This document shows, piece after piece, positions 20,933 to 31,193 of a stretch of 64,000 nt of DNA (positions within the stretch are counted from its first letter, which is position 1; every line of letters starts with the position of its first letter). Position numbers and translations under genes: made by a program. Source of the stretch: Paraphoma chrysanthemicola (taxonomy: Eukaryota > Ascomycota > Dothideomycetes > Pleosporales > Phaeosphaeriaceae); assembly GCA_020744225.1 (NCBI GenBank), contig JAGMWG010000011.1:496001-560000 (forward strand), given 5' to 3'. Below the pieces are notes generated by a model, which did no database searches, was not told the origin of the DNA, and saw only the letters and a list, made by a program, of their open reading frames with translations.

Positions 20933-22832
20933 ATGCCCCCGAACATGACTGGCACCCAGGGCTTCGACGACGACATGTACGGCACCGAAAAGAGCTTCGG
21001 AAGAGGCTCCCAGGCCTCGGACTACTATGGCGAATCTTCAGAGCACCGCGACGGCATTGCGAGGAGGGTCATTGAGAGCTTCAAGCGGGATCCCAACTTC
21101 AACATGACGCCCAAGGGCAGCATGGGCGCCGACGGAAAGGTTTTTGATGTCGAAACCGCTGCGCAAAATACCGCAAACTCACCACTCGCCCGGAGACTGA
21201 AAGGCCGCCACTTGCAAATGATTGCGATCGGGGGTTCCATCGGTGCGGATTCTGCTCGTGCTGCGAGTGTCGATCTCGGTGCTAACGGTCATAGGTACTG
21301 GTCTGTTCGTCGGCTCCGGACAAGCGCTGTCCAACGGTGGTCCGGCAGCCCTCGTGATATGCTACTGCATGGTCGGTATCATGTTGTACTGCACCGTCCA
21401 CGCTCTGGGTGAGATGGCTGTACTGTTCCCCGTTGCTGGTTCCTTCTCCGCCTACTCGACTCGCTTCCTTGACCCCGCATGGGGCTTCGCTATGGGCTGG
21501 AACTATGCGCTCCAATGGCTCGTCGTGCTTCCCTTGGAAATTGTCGCCGCAACGTTTACGATAGAGTTTTGGCAAGGCTCAAAGGTCAACAACAATGCCT
21601 GGGTCGCCATCTTCCTGGTACTGATTGTGGTTATCAATCTTTTTGGGTTAGTGCAACATCAATGATGCGATGACCTTCAACTGACTGTTACCAGTGTCAA
21701 AGGATATGGTGAAGCCGAGTTTGTCTTTGCCATCATCAAGATTGCTGCTGTCATTGGATTTATCATCCTCGGCATCATCATTAACATCGGTGGTGGCCCA
21801 GAAGGTAGCTACATTGGCGGCAAATTCTGGCGCGACCCAGGTCCCTTCAACAATGGTTTCAAGGGTCTCTGCAGCGTCTTCGTCAACGCAGCCTTTGCCT
21901 TCTCCGGGACAGAACTTGTCGGCCTCGCAGCGGCTGAGACGGCCAACCCTCGAAAGTCGCTGCCCACCGCCGTCAAGCAGGTCTTCTGGCGCATCTCCCT
22001 ATTCTACATTGTCTCACTTACCATCGTCGGCCTCATTGTTCCATCCAGCGACACGCGCCTCCTGCAAAGCGACAGCAGTGCCGATATCGTCGCTTCTCCT
22101 TTTGTCATTGCCATTCAAAACGCTGGAATCGAAGGACTCCCCTCCGTGTTCAACGCCGTTATCATGATTGCCGTGCTCTCGGTCGGCAACTCCTCCATCT
22201 ACGGCTCTTCCCGTACCCTCGCGGCTCTCGCAGAGCAACATCAAGCACCGCGAATCTTCGCCTACATCGATCGCCAAGGTCGCCCACTTGTTTCTATCGC
22301 GTTCGCCTCGTCCCTAGGACTCCTCGCCTTCCTCGCCGGCGCCGACCGCAACCTGCAAGAAAATGCCTTCAATTGGCTTCTCGCACTTTCCGCCCTCTCC
22401 GCAGTCTTTACTTGGCTATCCATCTGCCTCGCGCACATCCGCTTCCGCAAGGGCTGGAAAGTCCAAGGCCACAGCCTCTCCGAGCTGGCCTTCCGCTCAC
22501 AACCCGGTGTCATCGGATCCTGGGTGGGCGTTATTTTCAACGCTCTCGTCCTCATCGCACAATTCTACGTCTCCGTTGCACCAATCGACATGGACGAACT
22601 CTCCACCTCCGGCCGCCTCCAACGCTTCTTCAGCGTCTACCTCGCCCTCCCCGTCACAATAGCATTCTACATCCCCTACAAATTCTACTATCGCACCTCG
22701 ATCGTGCGCTCGCACAACATGGATTTACACACGGGCATCCGCGAGCTCAACATCGCGGAACTCATCGAAGAAGAGCGCGAAGAAAGGAAACGTTGGCCGC
22801 GGTGGAAGAAGGTGTACAAGTTCTTTTGCTGA
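20933..22832 (+). CDS. Amino-acid permease (fungal AAT/YAT family)
   Basis: Exons 20933-21242, 21295-21646 and 21695-22832 encode 599 residues. The cytosolic N-terminus of about 95 residues leads into LKGRHLQMIAIGGSIGTGLF, the signature of the yeast amino-acid transporter family in TM1. About twelve hydrophobic segments follow, with the conserved EYxxR-like region, FAFSGTELVGLAAAE in the middle and NSSIYGSSRTLAALAE later, and a basic cytosolic C-terminus (EEEREERKRWPRWKKVYKFFC). It is a plasma-membrane proton-coupled importer. Gap1/Dip5-like breadth of substrates is likely but cannot be read from sequence. Introns are 52 and 48 bp with CTAAC and CTGAC branch points. The very long upstream gap suggests complex control, perhaps by nitrogen source. 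Confidence 0.93.
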
Positions 22833-23690
22833 TATGTCTCCACTTGGTTGGCATTCCATCGTTCTTGCAGCGTTCGCGCAATCTTTGCTTGCTTTTTTTT
22901 GTCTTGGGTGTCGCATTTTATGATACCAGGCGGCATTGCTCGAAGGGGCATTGCGCAGCCTTGCAGCCTTTTTTTTCTTCTATATGTTCTTACGTTTGGT
23001 ATGGAGACCTTTTGAGATGAGGGATGGATTGGAAAGGATATGGGAGTATTGATTAATTCATGACGTCTGGTGTGGTGCTACGCGGCGATGCAGAGCCGTT
23101 TTTGTAAATACGCAACTATCTCCGAGATATGATGTGGTCAGAATAGAGATTAGATTTCTCGATTATGGTTGATACAGATTTTGGACGTTGTGGACTTGAA
23201 GGTAATGTCCTTAGCTAAAGGTAGTCAAACTTATGCAACAGGCCGCTTATATCGAAGATAAGAAGAAATCCACAATCTCAGTGTTCCATCTCCTCGACAG
23301 CATTTTCGCTTCTCTCGCTATATTGCCATCTTCTCACGATTACTCACGGTGTGACCGCACTACGTAGGAAGGAACTTGTTCTTCGCCGCATAAGACTTTA
23401 CACAGATCGGACAGTAAACAGAGCCTGTCTTGCGAGCTACATCAAAGAAACAAGCTATATGGCTACGGAGCCTATACACATCAGACTTCAAGTAATTACT
23501 CAACTACGTGCGAACTCAGCGCTTGTATGCATATCCTGTCGCTGTAGGCTCACTTCAATACCGAAAGCACTGAAGTTTACGAGTAGGAAAGCTACCCAAG
23601 GTATCATTAGTATCAGTAGTATGATAGTATCTGCTTGGCCTGACTTACGAGTGCCATCCAACTCTTGAAGCAGTTCAAGTGCTCCTCAAT
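22833..23690. other. Intergenic region after the permease
   Basis: 3' flank of the permease with T runs (about 22895 and 22972), then AT-rich sequence. No supported gene. Confidence 0.45.
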
Positions 23691-23699
23691 TGACGAGGT

Positions 23700-24850
23700 C
23701 ATCTCCTCCTCCATCTCCGTCTCCATCTCAACCTATGTGCATCTGCACCGTAACATGCTCAGGTAGGCTAGCCCAGGCATCTGGAAGCTCACCATCATCT
23801 GTATGATGCTCGTCAAGAGAGTCACCATCAACCATCTCAGAATCGAGCTCTTTGTTGCTCTCGTTGTCGCCGTCTTCTGCCTGTAAGACCTAAGTAGCCT
23901 GTGCCCGTTGCTGAGTACCTTGCTCAAGATCGTTGACCACCTCACTCATCTCCTAGCGCATATGCTTAAAATCCAGACTGCCTTCAGGTTGAGATGCGGC
24001 GGTAGCAGCTTTCATCCTGGACTTTGAGAGTGCTCCTGAGCTCCCTGGAGATGGCATCGAGGACAAGTTTACGGTATTTGCTACGAAGACGTTTAAGCCA
24101 AAACTTGCGCCGGCACAAAGCATCCTCGGATTGAGTGTATACCTCACGATATTCCTCCATACGCAGCTTCTGTGATGAGTTCTTGTAAAGACCTACAGCG
24201 TGTCCAATGTATGCCAGAGCGGTGTCGTTATCTTCAATTGGACTTTGTCGCACCCTCGCCGCCTCAGCACGGGTGAGGAAAGAGTAGGTTTTGTCGAAAT
24301 GACCCTTTGGCATCTTTCTCCAGCTCGAGGTACTCTACATCCGTTCTCAATACTGCTACCTGAGGCATGCATGAACCGTCCACCAAAGGCCTATATGCAA
24401 CTTGGTTGACTTCTTTGGCCCGTCCGCTGATCGTCTGCTTATTGTCTCCGCTCTTTTCGCCCAAATGGAAGGCTGAAAATGTCGCCGAACTCGAGCGAGT
24501 CGTAATAGTAATACGGCTTCTGAATTGCATGGCTGGCAAGTTCACGGGCAGCATTGATATCTTGTTTGCAGCGAGTGTCAACAATCGCGGTGCGTCTAAG
24601 CCATGTGTTGTCAATAAGAAGCAGAGCTGACATGAACGAATACATTATGTTCCGCTTTGATACGCCAGCCCGAAAGCAAGCATCCAGTAATTTGACATTG
24701 AGCACATTCCACTCAATTGGCTTTGTTTGGTTGAGAGTATCAGCTGGTGTAGACTGCACAAAGACCGCTTGCCGTTCGACGTTCGAGTTCTTAGCAATGT
24801 AAATAGTGTCTTGTTCGGATACACAGGCCTCTAACCTCTCACTACCATAT
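23700..24850 (-). pseudogene. Decayed protein-coding gene, possibly a tyrosine-recombinase-type (FluG/DUF3435-like) relic
   Basis: On the minus strand three consecutive frames read as one protein with two frameshifts. The first is 24850-24439 (NVLNVKLLDACFRAGVS ... SLEFGDIFSLPFGRK). The second is about 24450-24310 (GRAKEVNQVAYRPLVDG). The third is 24313-23984 (EEYREVYTQSEDALCRRKFW), followed by an acidic stretch near 23940-23760 interrupted by stops. The order (short motif block, linker, charged helical tail with EYRE and RRK motifs) loosely resembles the C-terminus of fungal FluG/DUF3435 proteins, the group that includes Starship captain recombinases. That identification is weak. No terminal repeats were found. 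Confidence 0.4.
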
Positions 24851-24928
24851 CATGATCCAAAAAGATGACAAGGCAGAAAGCGAAAAGGATGTCATGTGTA
24901 GGAAAAAAAGAGCAAAAAAGAAATGTCA

Positions 24929-25013
24929 AGGTCTTGCCCGGAATCGAACCGGGGTTGCCGGAAGAAACTGATTTGAGATCAGAATCCGGAGTGATAACCG
25001 CTACCTATAAGGT
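24929..25013 (-). tRNA. tRNA-Gln(CUG)-like gene with intron; 5' half damaged
   Basis: On the minus strand the anticodon arm has stem CCGGA/TCCGG and anticodon CTG (24980-24982). A 15-nt intron (24964-24978) sits one base 3' of the anticodon. Its TCAG can pair with the anticodon CTGA, as in normal tRNA introns. The variable loop, T-arm (CCCGG TTCGATT CCGGG) and acceptor 3' strand CAAGACC with discriminator T are intact. However, the matching 5' acceptor strand GGTCTTG and the 5' D-stem are absent. The sequence before GGTAGCGGTTATCAC is unrelated, and the plus strand at 25011-25022 reads GGTGATTAGCGG, like an inverted D-arm. It is probably a pseudogene. The 5' boundary is approximate. Confidence 0.55.
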
Positions 25014-25029
25014 GATTAGCGGGGGCAAG

Positions 25030-26036
25030 TTGAAGTGTTGAGATCGGAGATCGCTTACACTACAAAACCAAGTGATTCATGGCATCAACCTCAATTAGTT
25101 GTAATATATTCTACGACATGAGTCACGTTGAGAGCGTTTTTGTCATGTATTTGACAACGTTGGACGGATGCAGGAATGAGCGGGGTAGACGTGGGGTCGC
25201 ACGTGTAAGAAGATTTTGCACTGGTCAGGACTTAGCCTTGTTGGGCATGTCGAGAGGAACATGAGACCGGAGACATCATCACCAAAAGCCAGACTACATG
25301 CGATGATTGGTTTTACTGAGCCCGATGAAGCTTTGAGAAATGGCTGTTGTACTTCAGCCTACTATTAAACTTTCTACTGTGTGAGCTGCAATGTTGAAAT
25401 ACGTCTTGCTACGCATCTTTGCGCCTGAGATGGGACACCCCTGGAGGCCTCTTCACGTATCTACATCTACTGTGGAACCTTCATAAAGTGTCGAGTCCCT
25501 CTAGGCTATTACATCAAAGTTGCGATTCTTTCTTTAGCACCGCTTGAATACATCTGCGATGTGATCAAGTCGCGTAGCGAACGTGGTGTACATGTTAGCC
25601 ATCGGAGAGTGCAAGCTACAATGGGTTTATCGGAACTCTCAAGCCCCGCAACAAACATTTTCGTCTGTCAGGGCTGCCCACAATGACAACATCAGCAAAC
25701 GCGCTGTCGTTAATTAAGCCTCAAACTACACAGCTTACAGTAGCTCCCTTTTCAACCATCGATTGAATCCTCAAATGCCTTAGGAGACCCACAATTGCCC
25801 TGGGCAAGCTGCAGAATGTGACATCACGACTACCATGAGGAGCTGCTGCTTGCAGCGCTTGAGAGATGTAGGGCAGAGACACCTGATTTCAAGACACCAA
25901 TAACTCTTTCTACTGTATGTACACAATATCAACTATCAATTGCTCAAGCCGCCCCATCTATCGAGCATCTGCCTTGAAGTCATTGCTGACCTCGAGTTAC
26001 AGCTTTCGCCCACACATTGTTACTCCACGATTCACA
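25030..26036. other. Intergenic region upstream of the aldo-keto reductase
   Basis: No gene recognised between the tRNA-like locus and the reductase. The frame open from 25917 may add an N-terminal extension to the reductase. Confidence 0.45.
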
Positions 26037-26942
26037 ATGTCCATAAACACCCGCAGCATAACTTCGACACTCGCGCTTCCCGAATCGAAGTACAAGATTC
26101 CACAGATTGGCTTCGGCGTTTACCTTTCTCCGCCAGAGAAATGTGTCAAGTCCTGTCTCACAGCTTTTGAAGCTGGATACCGCCACATCGACACCGCGCA
26201 ATACTACGAGAACGAAGACTCGGTCGGCAATGCGCTTCGCGAGAGCAAGCTCCCACGCGAGGATGTATACATCACAACCAAGATCCTGAGCGCTGGAAAG
26301 GACGCCGAGTCAACGTACAAGAAGGTCGTCGAGAGCGTCGAGAAACTCGCTGGCAAGGACGGATACGTAGATTTATTCTTGATCCACACACCCAACGGTG
26401 GCGCCGAGGCACGAAAGCTCATGTGGCAAGCGCTCGAGAAAGCGAAGCAGGAAGGCAAAGTGCGCGACATTGGCGTGAGCAATTACGGCATCCAGCATAT
26501 CGAGGAAATCAAGTCGATAGGCAAAGTCTGGCCACCGGCCGTGAACCAGATTGAGGTATTTCCTCTGCTTTCGTCCAAGACAAAACAGACTGTTGACGCT
26601 ACATAGCTCCACCCCTGGTGCCAACAACGCGACTGCGTCACATACTGCCAAAAGAACAACATCGTCGTCGAAGCATACTGCCCGCTTGTCCGCAACGAAA
26701 AGGCAAACGACAAGACACTGTTGAGTATTTGCGAAAAGCACAATGTCGGGACGAATCAAGTTCTCGTACGCTGGAGTTTGCAAAAGGGATTCGTGCCGCT
26801 GCCGAAGAGCGATACGCCGAGTCGGATCGTGAGCAATGCGGATGTGTATGGATTTGAGTTGGATGAGGAGGATATGAGGAAGTTGGATGGGCTGGACGAG
26901 GGGGCCAAGGGCGCGATTGTGCAGGCCGTGAGTAATAAGTGA
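26037..26942 (+). CDS. Aldo-keto reductase
   Basis: Exons 26037-26555 and 26607-26942 give 284 residues. It is an NADPH-dependent (alpha/beta)8-barrel oxidoreductase acting on aldehydes or ketones. The tetrad is visible: Asp in AGYRHIDTAQYY with its Tyr, Lys in ITTKI, and His in LFLIHTP. GVSNYGIQHIEE and the cofactor-binding end PLPKSDTPSRIVSN are also present. The 51-bp intron restores NQIE-LHPWCQQ, a conserved stretch. The frame is open upstream to ATG 25917, which would add 40 residues rich in Ser and Arg that could act as a mitochondrial presequence. The shorter start fits the usual family length. The substrate is unknown. Confidence 0.88.
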
Positions 26943-27456
26943 AGGGTGGTGCGATGATATGCTAGTAGAATCTAGTCTGTAGTTCAATACTAAGGACTAA
27001 AGACGCAACGTACTGTGGGCGAATTTGACTCTTGAGACGACTGCTTGACCCGAAAACACGTGCACCGGACAACATATGCAATGTCACGCAAATCGACAAT
27101 GCTGGGCTACGACCACTGTAGGGCGAGCGCACTTACTATACACTCCTCCTGCGATCAATGAAGTCCTATTTTCCAGTTGCTGATTAGATATATCCTAGCT
27201 GACTTTGACTTAGTCACAGATGCTCCTGTCACTGGATCTTGCAACAGTTCGTGCTCAGTTAGTCGAGTGTAAAGACACATGGAATGAGGCTGTGAGAGGA
27301 TGTGAGATGATGAGCATGTCATTTGCATACAAGTGCTCTATCGGTACACACTATCCTTGACGACCATGCTAAAAGCTCCCGTTGAGGGGAATGCTCAAGC
27401 CCATCGATCCTAGTTGTGATCCGTGATATGCTCCTTCGTTGTTCGTTCTCGATCTT
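26943..27456. other. Intergenic region between convergent genes
   Basis: 3' flanks of the reductase and of the FKBP gene. Nothing else recognised. Confidence 0.5.
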
Positions 27457-28041
27457 CTAGTTGATCTTCTTGAGCTCGACCTCGCTGTGTGGTGGTTAGC
27501 CAACGCTGTATTCTAAGCGCGGATATGCGGGAGGACATACAAGATGAGATCCGAGTTGGCAGGAATGACACCGCCAACAGCCCTGGTATCAAAGTCAGTC
27601 ACAGCGTCTTCTAGTTTCCAGTATCGAACTCACTGGCTGCCGTAAGCGAAATCGCTTGTGATGTCCAGACGCGCCTTCTCGCCGAGCTTCATGGTGACAA
27701 CACCCTCGTCCCAGCCTGTATACATGTCAGCAATCCGCAGTCTCCCGCTCACGTCTTCACGCACCCTTGATGACGCGACCGACACCGATGGCAGTCTGGA
27801 AGCTGCCACGACCGCTCGTCGAGTCAAACTGCGCGCCCTTCTCCTCGGGCTTTCCCGGCGTGCGCAGCCAGCCTGTGTACTCCATGGTGACTTGGTCGCC
27901 CTTTTGGGGGCTGGGGCCGTTGCCCTCTGAGATGACGGTCTTCTGGACGCCCATTGTAGTTGCTGTTTGGCTGAGAGTGCGGATGGTGGTGGGTGCGACT
28001 TGTCGTAGTGGACGGGAAAAGTTGGTGAAAGGACGGAGCAT
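27457..28041 (-). CDS. FKBP-type peptidyl-prolyl cis-trans isomerase with possible mitochondrial presequence
   Basis: Four exons on the minus strand (28041-27765, 27715-27634, 27582-27541, 27484-27457) encode 142 residues. The FKBP12 core is clear: VQKTVISEGNGPSPQKGDQV, YTGWL, FDSTSGRGSFQTAIGVGRVIKGWDEG across the first intron, and FAYGSQAVGGVIPANSDLIFEVELKKIN across the last two. The last exon is only 28 bp. Upstream of the usual start (MGVQK, ATG at 27954) the frame opens with 29 residues rich in Arg, Ser and Thr without acids, which looks like a mitochondrial targeting sequence. Two starts could give mitochondrial and cytosolic forms. FKBP12 proteins catalyse proline isomerisation and bind FK506 and rapamycin. 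Confidence 0.92.
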
Positions 28042-28604
28042 TGGGAGCGGGTTGCTGATGAGGGGCGGCGGAGAGGGACTGACGGCGCTGGTGGGGTAGC
28101 TTCACGTTGGTGTGTGGATCGTCTGCACAGCCGCGTTTGTTTGCTGCAAGGGCAAGGGAATTGGGACGTGCGGATTGGTGAGTCGGCCTCCAGGAACGAT
28201 CTTTACTGCGAGGGGCGGCTGCGAGGATCCACTTTGCTGGATTGCGTGATCCGAGGTGTACCCATCGAGGTGCTTAAGTGAAGTTGTATTTGCAACGAGT
28301 GCCTTACAATATGTATTCTTTGGGCCACACAACGATGAAAAGGCATGGAGTATGTGTTATTCTCACAGCCATGTCTAAGGCGCACGAAGCATAGATATGA
28401 ACAAATACAACGAACGAGCCACGACAAAATTGCCATTGCAAACAGCTTTTAGGGTCCAAGTCTATGTAGCCATCCTGTATGCACGCTCTAACGATGCTAT
28501 GACTTTTCATCCTGCCGATTCAAGGATGTTTCCCATGCGTCGGAATGCCCAAGTGAATAAATATACTGAATGAAATTACTCCAACCAAATAATCTCATAC
28601 AAGT
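28042..28604. other. Intergenic region between two minus-strand genes
   Basis: Promoter of the FKBP gene and 3' flank of the J-protein gene. No supported gene. Confidence 0.5.
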
Positions 28605-29982
28605 CTACCTCGCCTGTCTTGCCTTCGCCTTGCGCTTGCGTGCCTCGCCGTTGAGGTTCTGGGCGGTTGCGCTCTGCAGGGCAGCCTCCTCCTCAGGCAG
28701 ATCAGATGACTCAACAAGAGGCTCGTCGATGAGCTCCTTCTTGCCCAGGACGCGGCCGACGGACTGGTTGTAGACGAATTTGGGAAGCTTGAAGAGCATA
28801 GTGTCAAAGACGGTGGGCTGCGGCTCCTCATCAGGCTACTCAAAGTCAGTTGTGTCTCGTAGATAATCTGCGGAGTACATACGTCAAGTAGGAATTCGCC
28901 CTTCATGCCCTCCTCGGTCTCCTCCTCAAGGAAGACGTTGCCGACAGAGTCCACAATGAGCACCTTGCCGTTCTCAGCGACAATGCGCTTCTTCGCGCCC
29001 TGAGGACCAGAAGTGATCTCGGCCTCAACTGGCGTGCTGATGCCACTCGTTCGCGCGACCCTCGCAGCTTGTGTCTTCTTGCCCTTCTTGTTCTCCTTGT
29101 CCATGGCGCGCTTCTCGCGGCGGTTGCGTGGCACAAATTCTTCAGACGAGTCCTTTTCCTTCTCTTCGTCGTCCCACTGCTGGGTGTTGACAGCGTCGAC
29201 GCCTGGAATTCCTACAATGGCACTCTCATCGCCCCACGCAGTCTTACGCGCATGGCGAATGTAGCGCTGGACAAATTCCCGACGGCGCTTCCAGCCCATG
29301 AGCAGAGCGAAGTAGTGCATGCCTCCACCCATGACAATCAGAATACCGAGCAGCACGGATCCGAGCCCAGGGCGGAAGCGCTGGTAGTAGTAGCCAGTGC
29401 CTCTCCATGTTGGGAAGCCGTTTCTCAGGAAGTGGTCGTATCGCTCGCGTTCGGCACTCTTGAGAATGTTCGCAATCACTGACAGCCTCTGGTAGCTGGC
29501 AGTGACCTTCTTGAGGTGCGCATCGATCTGCTTCTTGGTCGGGCCCTTGCTGACCTTGACGCCGGGTGTTTGTGCCTTCTTCTTGTTCTCCTTCTGGAAG
29601 TCGTTGATGAACTTCTGGCGAGCCTTGTCAGGATGAAGCTGGGCAGACTTCTTGCGGTAGGCCTTGTTCAGCTCGTCCTGCGAGGCGCTGGGCTTGACGC
29701 CGAGGAGGTCGTAGAAGGTGACATTGTTGCCCTCGGCGGCGGCAACGTCGTCGCGGACTCGGAAGATTTCGTGGTCTGTCGTCCGATGTCAGCAAGCTCG
29801 CAGCCCTAGCTGAATGCACCTATGTGGGGAGCTGCATGGCCACAAAAAGTGTCGAGACATTTCCCAAAACGGGCAACGTGTGCTGCAATAGCAATTGGGG
29901 CATACGTACCCTCTTTGGTCCAGGCAGCAGCAAAGGCGACGAACAGGCACACGGCCAGCATCAGCAGCGCGTGGGGCTTCAT
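28605..29982 (-). CDS. ERJ5: ER membrane J-domain protein, Erj5-like
   Basis: Exons 29982-29910, 29775-28883 and 28835-28605 on the minus strand give 398 residues. A signal peptide (MKPHALLMLAVCLFVAFAAAW) is followed by a J-domain (NNVTFYDLLGVKPSASQDEL, then HPDK). Next come a cytosol- or lumen-exposed linker, a strong transmembrane segment (GSVLLGILIVMGGGMHYFALLMGW) and a long, highly charged Lys/Glu-rich tail. This order matches the yeast ER co-chaperone Erj5. It would stimulate the ATPase of BiP/Kar2 and support folding in the ER lumen. Introns are 134 and 47 bp. The start is the ATG that gives the signal peptide; the in-frame ATG further upstream is ignored. It is divergent from the PRA1-like gene. 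Confidence 0.87.
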
Positions 29983-30540
29983 ATTGGCGGTGTTGCGAGA
30001 AAAGTTGACGGAGCTACGAGGCCTGCAAGTGATAGGAAGGCTGCAGGCTTGTGCACCCGGGAGTCTTGAATGTTGTGCGGTGAACCGCTGGAGAAAGTGA
30101 ACGTGGCCCAATCAAGCCTGACCGATTGAGAGGCACACGAGTGGAGGGTTAAAGGGTGTCTGCGCCCGTAGTTGCGGCTTTCTCTCTGCGCCAATTCGCT
30201 TTCCTCGACAAAAAAAGTCCGCTGCAGTATGCAAGGTGGCTTCAGCATGTGAGGCGCGGCCGTGCGCGTTTGATGTGGCTTGCGCCGGGATCCCTGAGAT
30301 TATTCGTGGCAGGGGCTACTAAAGTTAACCTTCATCTCAACACTCGACACGCACGCTCTCACTCCCACTTACTGCACTCCGTATCCGCTTGCACCGGCCG
30401 CGTCAGCTCTACTCTTCCTTCTGCGACGCTCGCGACCACTGTAAGGCAGCAACTTTTGATATATTGCATTTCGACTCCCTCTGCCTTGAGGCCACATCTC
30501 AGCACAACTGCCCTTGATTCAACACTTTCACCCGCTAACC
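29983..30540. promoter_or_regulatory. Divergent promoter region of the ERJ5-like and PRA1-like genes
   Basis: 558 bp between opposing starts of two secretory-pathway genes. The pyrimidine-rich run before ATG 30541 is typical of fungal leaders. No specific site is recognised. Confidence 0.45.
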
Positions 30541-31167
30541 ATGGCCTCCCACGCAGACCTCGAAGCTCAGCAGCAGCCCTTTCTCCCTCCTGACGACACT
30601 CCGCAGCCTCCGCAGCCTACCCAAGAGCCGTCAACTTTCCGCAGCACCATGTCGCGCTTCAGCATCCCCATCTCGGCCCTGACGTCGAGAGTCAACTTTG
30701 ACGGCATGCGCAACACCTCCATATCCTCACGCTTCGCGAATCTGCGCCCCATTTCCGAGTTTCTCGATGTCAAGCGCATCTCCAAGCCTGCCAACTTCAG
30801 CGAGGTCCAAGGCAGGATCAACTACAATCTGGGCTACTTCTCCAGCAACTATGCCGCCGTCTTCGCCATGCTCAGCATATACAGCCTGCTCACCAATTTG
30901 GTCCTGCTCTTCGTCATCTGCTTTGTCATTGGCGGTATGTACGGCATCGGCAAACTCGAGGGCAATGACCTGCAAATCGGCAACTGGCGCGCGAGCACGT
31001 CTCAGCTCTACACCGCATTGGCTGTCATTGCCATTCCCCTTGGCTTGTGGGCGTCTCCCTTCTCCACCGTTCTCTGGCTGATTGGAGCCTCCGGTGTGAC
31101 CATACTGGGCCACGCTGCATTCCTCGACAAACCAATCGAGTCAGCTTTTTCAGAGGAGGCGGTCTAA
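30541..31167 (+). CDS. PRA1/Yip3-family prenylated Rab acceptor
   Basis: A single-exon gene for 208 residues. The N-terminal 85 residues are Pro/Gln-rich and cytosolic. The PRA1 core follows: LRPISEFLDVKRISKPANFSE, then RINYNLGYFSSNYAAVFA, and two long hydrophobic hairpins (YSLLTNLVLLFVICFVIGG and LYTALAVIAIPLGLWASPF ... WLIGASGVTILGHAAF). The short acidic C-terminus ends EEAV. PRA1 proteins bind prenylated Rab GTPases and act between ER and Golgi. The stop codon is only 26 bp from the next gene's ATG, which is unusually tight. Confidence 0.9.
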   Translation: MASHADLEAQQQPFLPPDDTPQPPQPTQEPSTFRSTMSRFSIPISALTSRVNFDGMRNTSISSRFANLRPISEFLDVKRISKPANFSEVQGRINYNLGYFSSNYAAVFAMLSIYSLLTNLVLLFVICFVIGGMYGIGKLEGNDLQIGNWRASTSQLYTALAVIAIPLGLWASPFSTVLWLIGASGVTILGHAAFLDKPIESAFSEEAV

Positions 31168-31193
31168 GTGGTCGGCCGCGAGCTCCTCACACT

